Part shown: piece by piece, positions 48,101 through 60,100 of the stretch
Position numbering within the stretch: the first letter of the stretch is position 1
Layout: each line of letters opens with the position of its first letter
Source of the DNA: Escallonia rubra
Lineage: Eukaryota; Streptophyta; Magnoliopsida; Escalloniales; Escalloniaceae
Direction: 5' to 3'
NCBI GenBank assembly: GCA_033065855.1
Contig: JAVXUO010003231.1
Coordinates: 186,001-250,000, forward strand
Length of the DNA: 64,000 nucleotides
Notes under the pieces: generated by a model
The model's database searches: none
The model's input: only the letters and a program-made list of their open reading frames with translations
What the model was told of the DNA's origin: nothing
Translations under genes and position numbers: made by a program

Positions 48101-51100
48101 GAATTAAGGTAGTTTTCAGAGTAGATGCCCTAATCTCTTCCCATACTGTTATTTATATGACCAACATGTTACATGACAATAAAAGCCCTCAAACAAAAAA
48201 GTGGATAACTCCAATAGCTAAGAACCAAGGGCTTTAATTATCCAAAGTAGTGGCCACCGTATCTTCATTTGTTCTTACGTTTTTCTTAAAGAGTTCGACC
48301 TCATTAGTTCTTGCATTCTTGTTGCCTCCTTTAACGATTGAATTTGATACGAGTAAGTTACGCTATTTCTTCCGTTCTTCTGAAATATATTTTAACTGAG
48401 ATACAAAAGTGATATTGTTAATATTTCACAGCTGGAAATGTTGTTTGCTCGTGGGGACGGGGAGAGGATGGGCAGCTAGGCCTTGGAGATGCGGAAGATA
48501 GACCTTCTCCAACTCAATTGAGGGCCTTGGATGGCCAGGATATAGTATCAGTTACTTCTGGGGCTGATCACACGACTGCATTCTCAGAGTCACGTATGCA
48601 AGTGTATAGCTGGGGATGGTATGTGAATTGCAATATCAAACTGAACTGTTGAACCTGTCTTATGCTATAGCTTTTCCTACTGCTAGAAATCATACTTCTT
48701 ACGTCTTGAAAGCGAGGCTTAGTCTGGACTTGGTGGGAAAAGATTCACAAGTATATGTAATTACTTGAGGATTTGAATTATCTGGGTTTCCAATGACAGT
48801 AATCTTCTAATTAACACTATTTGTAAAACTGAAATTTTCTTAGCGGTAAGTATTTTACTTTCTCTTTGTATACTTCTTTATTTGGTACTTTGACAGGGAC
48901 CCACCGGTGGGGTGGCCCACATGGGACCCTAGAGTGTTTCATAGAAGGAAAAGAAAGGAGAAACTGAATTGATTCTCCATTGCATAATACTGAATAAGTT
49001 ACACAGCCTTCATAGGAAATCATATCACCAAATAAGGTATGAAATCCCTCTAAACTAGGCCTAACCGAATCCCTTATTTCAAGGGATCTCCTTTATTTGA
49101 AATCAAAGAACTTACACAATAATAACAAATCTACTTTCCAAATAAAACCGTAACCGAATCATTGACTTGACAGGATTTTGTAAATCATCTGGGTCAATGG
49201 TCTGATCTTCCTCACAATTCGACCGACCCATAGGTCGGTTGGCCTTTGAGTTGCTCACTGCGGTGGGATGGCCAAGGCATGGGGCCTGCTGAGGGGGAGA
49301 TTGAATGGGAAGCCCCGGAAATAGGTTACCTTTATGAGGATTATTTGTGCCTTTCCTAACCCTATAGCAACCCTTAGGTTTTGGGAGATTTGGTTCCGCT
49401 GTCCTGCATCAAGTCATACAAGAGCAAAAGGTCCTGGGTTTGGGTCTCCTTCTCGTCGGGGGAGAATAATGTAGAGCATTATTGCTACTGGACAGGATGG
49501 CCCTTGGTGGGACAAAGTCAGGTGGGGCGGCCTAGACGGGGTGTGTTCAAGGCACACCTGATTGGAAAAATGATAGTTGAATTCGTACTTCTTAGAGTCA
49601 GTCTTGTATTTGTGAAGTGGTTAATCCTAATTGGCCAGGTTTGGTTAGCTTTTCCTTGTGTTTTATTATCCTTAGGGTATTTTTTGTGATCTTTTCACAT
49701 AGGTATACTGGCCTTGTTGCAAGCTGCTGGTAACCAGCTTGTCACCTGCTTGCTAGTCACCTCGTTGCTTGGCAGCTCCTTTAGGTTCCTTCACCCTAGG
49801 GCTGTAATGTTTCAGTTTAAAGCAAATTTGATGTATTAGAGTTTCGATCTTTTGTGCTGCTTGGGATGTGTGATGCATCTTGCTCGCATGTGATGCTCAA
49901 GAACCCTATGTGAGATGCCCATGGGTCTCTAGGAGTGATTCGTAGATTTGTATGCTGTTCCTTTCCTCCACTTAAATACTAAAATGCCATCTGAAGTCCG
50001 TTTCACCACGCTGTCCTGCGTCAAATGGTATTACTAGTAAGGCTGGTGGTGATTACCGACAATCAGCAGGACGAGATTCTTGTTCAAGCTGACACGCGTT
50101 GGAGTAGCAGTAGTGGTGAGAACAATGAGATCCAAGAGGTTCTACGAGTAGAAGAGCATGCAAATTTTCCTCCAAGGTTCTATGAGCAGAAGAGCATGAA
50201 AGGCCTATGCTTGATTGGGCAGAGGATCTTGCAGAGAGGGACCTACTTGAGCGACAAAATATGGCTGGAGACAAGAAAAGTCAGGATAGAAGTTCAGGAA
50301 TTCTGAGGGAAGGGTGAATCCTATTGCATTCTCTGTTTGAAGAGCACTTTGATTGGTATAGTTTGACTGATGATAGGAGCGTAAGATTTGCCAATGTAAA
50401 ACTTGCACGCTCGGCAAAATTGTGGTGGAAAGGTCTTGAAGGAGATGGGACAACCACATAAAGGCACATGACAAGAGATGAAGTTTGAGACAAACATATG
50501 ACCTCCAGTGATGAGGATAAGTTGTGTGAGCAACTTATAAATCTGAAACAGCGCAGCATGTTCATAGGAGAGTATATACAAAAGTTTGATGATCTCAAGA
50601 CTCGATGTCAGATAGTGGAGGATCCTTTTCAAACACTCGCACAATTTAAAGCTGGTTTGTGGGCAGATATGAGGCGTGAACTACCTCAACAGCCCCCGTA
50701 CATCGTAGAAAATGCTTTCCGTGTGGCACTTGACACTGAAGAATACTTAAAATTATCAGAGTACGAGAAGAGTTGGATTCCAAGCTGGAAAGGCAACAGG
50801 TCAAAGACTTACTGAAGCAAGGACAGCAACTATGTAACTTATCAACCGGTCCGATTGGCCAAAGCCCTCTTCATCTATGGCAGCTAACCTAAAGGCAGAG
50901 GTATTGTGCCTTACAAAGCAGGTGGAAAATTTGATGGCTTTTTTAACTGTGGAGAACCTGGAAATGTGGCCTATAAGTGTCCAAAGGAGAGCGTAATCCA
51001 TGTTGGTACGGAAGGTGAGCAAGAAGAGAGTCACAAGATGCTGCCCATGAAGACAATACCTTTGAGTACAATCATTTGTAGCTGATGATTTCGAAGCAGC

Positions 51101-54100
51101 AGGCGAGGACACCTCCTATCTTTCCTGGCCCTAAAGTGGAGCAAAATGACTGGCATCGTACATCTATTTCCAGATGCTGACAGGAGTTGTATAAGTGTTG
51201 TTTCAGCCTACGGTGGAGCGAATCAAGCTTCCGATGGAACTGCATCCTCGACCATATAAAGTGGCTTAAATAAATAACACGTATAATTTTGATAACTGAA
51301 CGTTATCATGTTTCTTTCTCACGTGGAACTTATCATGATTCTATTCAAGGTAATGTGTTTCCAATGGTGTTACACATATTTTGCAGAAAGAGAATACATT
51401 CACTTCCGGTCTTGGAAAGAAAACGGTTACCTTGTAGGCTTTGACCAAAGCTGAGACGATAAAGTACGAATAGTAGCCACCAAAAGATTTCGGAGAAAGC
51501 AAGAAATCTCAACAACCTCAACATGTTGTTCAAGAAGAGGCCAACCTCAAGGCAGAAGAGGCCATGTTAGAGATAGAGGTCAAAATTGATAAAGAGGTTA
51601 AGAAGATGGACATCGACAATTCTTCTGCAACAGGGAGTGTTGAAGAATACATCCTTGAAGAAAAGGAGACCAATACTGTTCAGGGAAGTGTTATTAATGT
51701 TCCAAACAGATTCGGCGGCAAACTTACACCACCGCCGCTCCTAAAATGCTCGATTGATCAAGTTTCAACCTTGCACCACCTGATCATACCCACATCGACG
51801 TCACTGGGCTGGCAACGTTACCATTCCCATTTGCTAGATGTTTGGAGCATTTCAGATCAAATGCTGGCCTCCTTCCTGGTGGGGTTTATAACTATTAACT
51901 GGCGATCTCAGATCTCTTATGTTTGGTGATTTGACACTTTATTTTTTAGCACAGGTTGGAGTTTCCTGTCATGTATTTATGGGTGGTGACGGAGGGTGAA
52001 GAATTGTGGAGGCAGTAGGTGGTTTTGGATTGTGAGGGAGTTGTGGTGGTGGTGGTGGGTTGTGGGGGAAGTTAGCTCACTGGTTTTCCATATTTTTAAG
52101 AGAATATGGTGAGTTCATGGCTGATTGTTGAAACCATGTGCCGTGAACCTTTTACATATTTTGCCAAGGTTAGCAATATATGTTTGCACAGTAGTTAATT
52201 AGATTGTAGGAAGCTTCGACGAACCTAGCTGTGTGTCGAAAGGGCCGAAGGTTTCCCATAATTCTGTTGGGAGCATACTGGTGCTGGCCTAAGTTTGACT
52301 CAGTATTCACGTCCTCTAGAGTTACAGGATGTGCACTCTGCACCTGCCTATTGTACCATTGAAGTTGCAAAGAACTGATACTCTGCGCGAAACTTTGAAG
52401 ATGCACTACTATTACCTATGAAGCACGGGTGCTTAAAAAGGGTGAAGTACAGGGTTCGGGTGCACGTTGGGTGCGAGTGCAGGACGAGTGTGGGGTGGGT
52501 GCGTGTCATGGATTGGGTGCGGATAGGGTGCGGATCGGGTGCAGATAGGATGCTGTTCAGGTGCGGATCCGATACTTGGGGGTGAAAAACATAATTTTCA
52601 AAATAGTTTTTGGGGGTTGAAAGGTGAAAACATAAATGAAATAGTTTGTCTAGCCTAATTTCTCGGACAGATCGAATTGGGAGAGTCTGAGAGAGAGAGA
52701 CCAGCGGCAGCAGTAGCCTCTTCGCAACCACTCGTGACCACCCGCGACCACCAGCGACCACCCACGACCACCAGATAAGACGTCTACTCACCACCGGCAG
52801 CATTTCTCCAAAGGTAAGTCTCTGTCTTCCTCTCTCTTGGCTACCTTTTGTCTTCAAATCCCTCTTTGCTACTTTTGTGACTTGGACATGGATTGTTAAT
52901 TGGAAGTTGGAACCAATTTTGGTAGAAGGTCAACCTCTGTTCTCAGTAAATTGGAACCAATTTATAAACAATGTTTATTGTTTAATGTGTTGAAGGCTTA
53001 TAGTGGAGTATTTCACTTGTTAGATAGTTGGAACTTTGATGCTACATTGCTACTTTTATTATGAATATGATATATTTGGTGGTATTGTACTAGTGTTGAA
53101 TGGTTGAATTAAATTGCGCTATGTCCTTTTATGCACTTATTGTTTAGAAATTTATTGTTACGTGTACATAGTAAAAATATATATATAAAATAGGGATAAT
53201 TACAGCATTGTCCTCGAGGTTAGGGTGAAAATACAGTAAGGACACTAAGTTTCAAAATGTAACATACCGTGACAAAAAACGTTAAAAAGGTAACACTTGT
53301 GTCCATCTGTTAGGGTTCCGTAAAAAAAATGTACTTTTTTATGATATCATTACGTATTTTAAGAATGGCACTACTGCCCTTGTACTATGTATACATAATA
53401 CTTTTTAAAGTTTTCAAATTAGGATTTCAAACGCTAATTTGAAAATTAGGGTTTCAAATTAGGGTTTTAAACACACGCTATTACATACACTCCCCCCACC
53501 CCGGCGCCGCCGCCCCCTCCCCCTCCCCCAACCTGCCGCCGCCTTCACATCGCCTTAACACCACGGCACCACCAATTAATCATCAAATATCTTTCTCTGG
53601 TCTTTTCAATCCAAAGAGAAATGGGGTAGCTGATGAACTCGGAATGCTTCTTGATAAGGTCCTTGAGACGGCGCTCTTCAGTACTCCATCTGATCTTCCT
53701 TAACGTAAAGAGTGATCTTTGTACCCCTGCCAAGGTTCTCCCTTGAGGTGTCCCTTGTGACGGTGAAGGAACCACCAGCATGAGAATCCCAGACACACTG
53801 CTCGTTATCGTTGTGATTTGTGGTTACAATCACTTTCTTAGCAACCTAGTAAGCCGAGTAGAACCCAACTCTGTCCAATCATGCTTACATCAGCACCAAC
53901 AGCCAGAGCTTCCATAAATTCTTTGATTTTTGACCTTGTAATGGTACAAAGATTATTCACCAGATCTGCAAAATTACAGTAGGCAATTAGAATCTTAATA
54001 GTGTGGTCCTGATAAAATAGGAACTTCTGGTGTACATAAATAAAATCAGGGGATGATTTGTCTCTTGAGGCACCTGCATTAATGTTCTCTGGTTAGTTCT

Positions 54101-57100
54101 AGTGCGTGTGCCCCCACCCCCCCCAAAAAAAAAAATAAAAATTAAAAGGGTTAATTACACTCATATCCCTGAGGTTTGGGTGAAATTACAGTCAAGGACA
54201 CTAAGTTTCAAAAGGTAACATACCGTGACCACAAACGTTAAAAAGGTAACACTTGTGTCCATCCGTTAGGTATCCGTCCAAAAAGTATACTATTTTCATG
54301 ATGTCATCAATACGTACTTTTAAAATGGCAATATTACCCTTGTACTTTATATTTTCAATTAGGGTTTTCAAACCCTAATTTTAAAAATTAGTGTTTGAAA
54401 TCCTAATACTCTTGAAACTTAGGGTTTTCAACTTAGGTTTTCACTAAATTTAGAATTAGGGTTTTCAAATTAGGTTTTCAAAGCCTAATTTAGGGTTAGG
54501 ATTTTCAAATTAGGGTTTCAAGGGTTGCCAAAGCCTAATTTAGGATTAGGGTTTCAAACACCCTAATTTATCATTCCCCACCCTGGCGCCGACACCTCCC
54601 TCCCCCACCCCGCCGCCGGCGACCTAAACAACTCACGACAGCGCCGTTTACCCCGCCGCAGCCTCAACCACACAGGGTAGCCCCGTTCACCCGCACCGCC
54701 GCAAAAGCCCCGACTCAATCCTCCCTCAAATCCATCTTCCATAGCTGTGACCCTAATCCTCCAACACCCGCGCCGCGAGCCACTGTCGCGATGCCCCACC
54801 ACGAGCCTCTGCCTCGACAAGCCACCGCGACATGCCGTCGTGACCCCAATCGCACCACCGTCATTCATCAACATCACCTACGCACCATCCCAACACCGCA
54901 TACCACGACAACCCACTGCCGCGATCCACCGCTTTAAGCCACCAGACCCCCATCGCACCATCGTCACACCTCAACACCATCTGCGCACCATCCCAACGCC
55001 ACCTACCCCAACGACCCACCGCCCCAAGTCACTGCTCAACCCACTTTAACAACCCATTTGGTGGCCTGTGGATCCTTAGTGTAATAGGAAGATTCGTTTG
55101 CATTGAGATGGGTGGCATTTCAATAAATTACATTTGGAGTCATGGGCAATACGGTCATTTCTTCCAAACCGTTATGTATTCTTGTATTCCGTTAGGTCAA
55201 AGGATATAAGTGCCTATTTTTCAAACTTATGGACACGCGTGTAATTTCACCTAAACCTCAGGAATATGAGTGTAATTAACCCAAAATAAAAAAAGTCTGA
55301 TTTTCTCTTTTGAATGAAGTAATGCCATTTGAAAAAAAAAACCTTCTAACTTAAGGGTAATAAAGTCATTTTCTTAAAACCATTAGGTTTCTTAAGATTC
55401 TGTTTTGTCACCGGATATAAGTGTAATTTGTCCAAACTAATAGACATGCATGTAATTTCACCCTAATCTCAGGAACATTGCTGTAATTATTCCTATAAAA
55501 TATTTGCTGTATCCCTGCCGTACCCATATTCTAAAATTTACAAAAGTGCCGTATCCGCACCCGCACTCATGCCTGTGATTCATAAACTACTAGCTTTGAC
55601 CCCGTGCGTTTGCACACGGGAGCGTTTTGTAACAACTATCATAAAACATGTTAAGTTGGGTTATTTCAACAACTATCTTTTTCCACCTGGCATATTTCAA
55701 TCTTGCCAAGACACTTACGCAGATAGATCTAATTTTTCCAAAACGGAAGTAGTAATATCATGGGCTCAATTACACTAAAGCCCTATCTGTAAAGTGAAAT
55801 AGAAATCATAAATTTTAGCGACATTAACATTGAAGTCTAAAGGAATGAATACACATAAAATTTGCAATAACCAATAACCAAGAAGATTAATAATTGAAGC
55901 GATTAAAAAACGATCAAAAGCAAAACTAAAAATTAAATAACAATTGAAACAAATTTTCCCTTGAGAGGCTTACCCCACTACTCTAAGTCCATGACTTTAA
56001 AACTTGTGATTTTGCAGCACCAATTGAAGCATAAAAAAAGATACAGCATCATAAGTGAAATATATCCTTGGGTGGGGGGGGGGGGGGGGTTTTTTGAGAC
56101 GAACGCATTAGTATTCTACAGTGAAGAGAGTTGGAGAAAGAAGAAGAGAGAGGAAAAGATAAGAATAAAGAAAGAAAAATGGTTGCTCTAAGTAAACTGT
56201 TGCAATGGGCAAGTAATTGAGCAGTTTCCTAAAGTACATCCTTTGAGGAATTGCTTAGTTTTTTTGAATTTTGAATAATTTGAATTTCGAAAAAGCCAAA
56301 GAATTGGAGAAAAAATTAAAGAGAATGTCTACATGGACAAATAGAGAAATGGCAAGATTTTAGGGGTAGATAGTGGAGTTGGATTCAGAAATGGCAAGAT
56401 TCAAGGGGTAAATAGAGGAGCTGGATTGAGAAGTGGCAAAATGAAGGGGTTAATACAGGATTTTAGGGATTTCTGCCTATCTGTGAGAGAGAGGAGGGAG
56501 GAAGAAGAGCATGTTAGAAAGGAAGTTATAAACATGTGTGAACATGAGAGAGAAAGAGAAGGAAAAAGATAAAAGATGTGACAAAAAAAGGTGAAATAAT
56601 TAATATCGAATTAATGTTTTTTATCCACATGGCAAAAAGGTGATAGTGTCGATGTAGGCGGTGATGTGGATACATTCTTTCAGCTTCGGTTTTCATGTAT
56701 ATATAATTAGATAATTATATTACCTTTGGCTATTGTATGCATCCTATTTTTAGACTCTTGACACTAGTCAGTGGTAAAAGATGATACTGCAGAGGCAGAA
56801 ATGCAAATGCAAAGTCCAAGCTTTTACCGAAGTCCAAGCTTCTCAAATTACCAAAGGAGTACTTCCATTTTTTTTTTCCTTTTCTTTTTGGGACTCGATA
56901 GTACCTTGAGTTTGATTGTATCTAAATGAAGATACTGGTAAAAAACTAAACTCTTCAATTTGTGGAAACTCATGAAACTCATTTTTTTTTTACAATCTCA
57001 ATATTACAATTGTCTTGCAAAATGTTTTATTGCGTTTAACAGTATAGGAAATAAAGTTGATTGCAACCGCCTTCGCAAAATCATTCAATGTTATTGAGAT

Positions 57101-60100
57101 ACTGCAAGTGCAAAGTCCGTGCACGTAAGCGGTGTTCCCAACCTATCTTGGCTGCACCCATTCACTACTCATTGGGTCCCACTTTCATGTCAACGTTTTT
57201 AACAGTCAATTTTCAACGCTCCTAAGCCAGCCAAAAAGAAATGCATGCTCAAGTCACGTGTGCTCTCTTTATTCCTTTTTTTCCTCGCCAAGTTACGAAC
57301 CCAACACACTCGCCCTTTGGGTTGGAATCGGCCTTAGCCTTCCCCTCGCAGGGTCGACCTTGGCCTTCCCCGTGAGGGGTTGGCCTCGGCCTCCCCCAAA
57401 GGGAAAGCACTGTCGGCTTTGTTATGGAACCTGCCGTCATGCAGCTACAATCTTCATGGGGGCTCCCGTCTCCGCAACACTAGTCGCCACGCCTGAGCGT
57501 CGTCTCCACGTCGCATGTCCCCTGCACGACACCCGTTTTCGCAACACCTGTCACCGCGCCCATGCGCCTTTGTTGTGTCACGTGCGCCCCGCAAGACACT
57601 CATTCATCACTCCCCCTCGTTCTCACAATTGGGCGTGCCCCCCACACCGCATACATTCCGCTGCGCCCATGCATCGTGCTGCTTATACAATCGCACCTCT
57701 CGTGCTCTGACACATTACCGCGCCACTAGCGGTGGTCCATCTATTCACAACACAATGCGCGCTCCGCCGTGGATGTGAAACATGTTTCCACCCATTCAGG
57801 TTTGCAGCATTCCGAGTGGTTTTGATCGTAGTGCTTGAGCATAAGGACCCTTTGCAGTGGGATAGGTTCGTTCGCTAAGACACTATCTCTGCCTGGGACG
57901 ACTCGCATGACACTAGGCACGCCTGAGCTGTGACCCCGTCGCACTCGCGTTACCGGTGATCGGCAACGCCCCTTGGATGATGAACCCCTGGTCACTCTGA
58001 GATAGGAGGAGGTCTCTGGAGGGCATCACGCCTAGTCTGCCTGACAATCGAGCGTAGGGACCCTCCCCCACCACCGTCAGATTCTGCGTGTCTCTTGACG
58101 CCCTCCTGTGGGACTTAATAAGGGCTTTGGACAGGTGGCTAGAGTAAGGGCGTTCTCTGATCATGCCGACGCTACGTGGTCAATCTTCTCAGAAAGGTAG
58201 AGTGAAGTTGTGTGGGGAAGGCGGGGCGAGTATGCTATCCGATAGTCCGAGGAGCACTGCCTTTTTTTGGCCCCCTTGGTGATGTGGCACTCCCAAGGGA
58301 CGCCACATGTCGACTGATGACACATGCGTACTTTTCCCTATATATAATGGACTTTGGACTTCATTTTGTCGACTAGTATTTCATTTCCTGAAAAACCACT
58401 TTCTCACTCTCTAATTCCAGAGCTAGAGAATTCTAGAGAGAGAAACATGACCTTGACATCTTGGACCTCCGCTTGGACCGTCGACTGTCGGCTATATTCG
58501 CCTTAGTCCTCGCCCACGCAGTACTGCCCCTCCTCAGACCCTGTCTGGGAAGCCTTGCTCTTTGCCCTTACTCCACCCTCACTCACTGTGTCCCACTACT
58601 GAACACATGGCAGCTGACTTGGACTGTATCATTTGTGGCACCTCCACATAGTCTATTCACCCACTTCCTTGGCATCAACCAGTTATGTATGTTTAGAGGG
58701 AGGTATAGGGGGGGAGAGAGACGTAGCCTACAAGGGGGACTCCTCTAAATGTTCACGATTTCTTGAATTAGAAGAAATGCTGCTCACAATTTTGACGGCA
58801 GGGCAACACGATATGCAACAGGCCACTTTTTCCAAAGTCTCAAAAGGGCCAAGATAGATGGGACTGAACTTTCCTTTCTTTCCAGACCTCATCCAGCCCT
58901 TCAGCGATGAAAGTCGGAAAACGACATGATCACCTACCTCGAACTCTAATTCATGACAGAGGATGAGTATAGCTTCTCTGGCAACTCTATGCGGCATGCA
59001 TAATGGTCCTGAATTAATTGAATCTTATATGAAGTATCCTGAACGAGCTCGGGTTCTAATGACCTTCTCTCACCAAACAGCATGTAGATGATTGACATCT
59101 GGGCAGAAAAAAGCGTCAACTGGAGTCATCTCAATACTTGCCTGATTATCGTCGTTATTGGCAAACTAATCACAGGAAAATGCTCACCCTAGTCACCAAG
59201 AAGGTCCAAAGAACAAGCATGTAAAATATCTTTTAAAGTGGTATAGTGTGCTCTGACTTCCCACCTGTTTTGAGGAGGAAAGCAGTAATGAAACCCAATC
59301 GAGTACCTAAAGCCTTCTGAAGACCGACCCATTACGAGACGTGAAATGCCGAATGCGGGTCCCGGTCGGATACAATAAAAACTGGAACACCGTGTGGGGT
59401 GATGATTTTCTTGAGACCGTTGACTACCTTCTTTATTTGAAAGTGGCGAGAATGTTGGAGTTTGGTGTTTAACCTGTGTAGTATCTCTGGTGATGTGCCT
59501 CAGCAGTGGGTTTTCCATGCAAAAGCGAACAAAGGGAGGCTTATGGAAACAAATCTGCTAAGTACTTTTGTGTTTGTCTCCACTATGAACTAAGTATACT
59601 TCTACTATCTCAAGTGTACATGGAGTGTGTCAAACCTCCGTTCTTGGACTTGTTTATTACAGATAGAGGTGGATGAAGAGAATAACTTCAATTTCTCTTT
59701 GCTCATACATATGGGCTGGCCTAGTTTTAGCTGGCGTTTAGACTCTCATTTGCACATGGGGTCATTCATCTCATGTATATTTTCTCACCAAAAAGAAGGA
59801 GGATAGCGAAGATCCTTAAATATACTAACACAACCTTTACACGCTGACGCTTGACTAAAGAGCTGGCCAGTCGGCCCAAAAAGTAAGATTGTGTCTATTA
59901 GAATAGCCCTTTGAGTGTACGCACTAGCTGAGAAACTGGTCGATGTTCATGGAAATTAAGTTGGAATGAACGACTATGAATACTATACTGTGTCAGATAA
60001 AAGGTTTATTCCCCAGAATTTGTCTGAGTTGAAGTTTTACTTCAAGTGTGCTAAAGGGTTTGCGGTCCATTGCTTTTTGCCGTATTTACTGATCTGAGAT

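Larger units (their letters stand above)
38600..48230 (-). mobile_element. Degenerate Copia retrotransposon, antisense in intron 1
   Basis: On the minus strand, from high to low coordinates: an LTR-like part (about 48060-48220), gag-like sequence (46050-47050, tandemly duplicated), a GAG-pre-integrase segment (45580-45149, [18 protein letters not shown]), an integrase core start (45099-44551, [15 protein letters not shown]), and reverse transcriptase to RNase H (about 40450-39000, [20 protein letters not shown]). Sequence at 38840-38950 resembles 48100-48200 and marks the other LTR. Stops and shifts break every domain. It is separately interrupted between about 40.7 and 44.4 kb. It is transcriptionally opposed to the host gene. 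Confidence 0.7.
36251..48431 (+). other. Intron 1 of the UVR8-like gene, 12.2 kb
   Basis: The donor is CCTCT/GTAAGT and the acceptor TTTCACAG/CTGG. It holds nested hAT elements (37063-38391), a degenerate minus-strand Copia element (about 38.6-48.2 kb), a separate Copia 3' LTR near 41.1-42.0 kb and other repeat matter. About 800 bp at the 5' side looks like original intron. All Copia coding runs against the host gene. Confidence 0.85.
53193..55493. mobile_element. Pack-MULE carrying an HSP90 fragment, with another MULE inside
   Basis: The left end is GGGATAATTACAGC and the right end GCTGTAATTATTCC; the perfect 9-bp duplication TATAAAATA flanks it (53184-53192 and 55494-55502). Terminal repeats share GTGAAATTACAG/CTGTAATT-type words with the Pack-MULEs at 17045 and 54148. 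It holds an HSP90 gene fragment on the minus strand (53968-53570) and the inner MULE (54148-55282). Confidence 0.9.
52416..55585. mobile_element. Old hAT element enlarged by nested MULEs
   Basis: The left end CTATGAAGCACGGGTGC and right end GTGATTCATAA belong to the family at 37248 and 61433. The flanks ACTATTAC (52408-52415) and ACTACTAG (55586-55593) agree at six of eight positions, a worn duplication. GGGTGCGGAT and ATCCGCACCC words stand at the two sides. Its interior (52650-52815) has GACCACC repeats and a splice-donor-like AAAG/GTAAGT. The MULE at 53193-55493 sits inside. Confidence 0.8.

Noticed and set aside
49374-49470. Possible tRNA-derived SINE (AAAGGTCCTGGGTTTGGGTC resembling a B box)
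   Set aside because: No convincing A box at the right distance, no tail and no target duplication were found.
54563-55049. Gene candidates on both strands in the inner MULE
   Set aside because: They are Pro/His/Arg-rich frames opposite each other with no domain; at most an unidentified captured fragment.
55600-56720. Helitron
   Set aside because: A hairpin like CCCGTGCGTTTGCACACGGG is suggestive, but I see neither a TC start, a CTRR end with its hairpin, nor insertion between A and T that could be confirmed.
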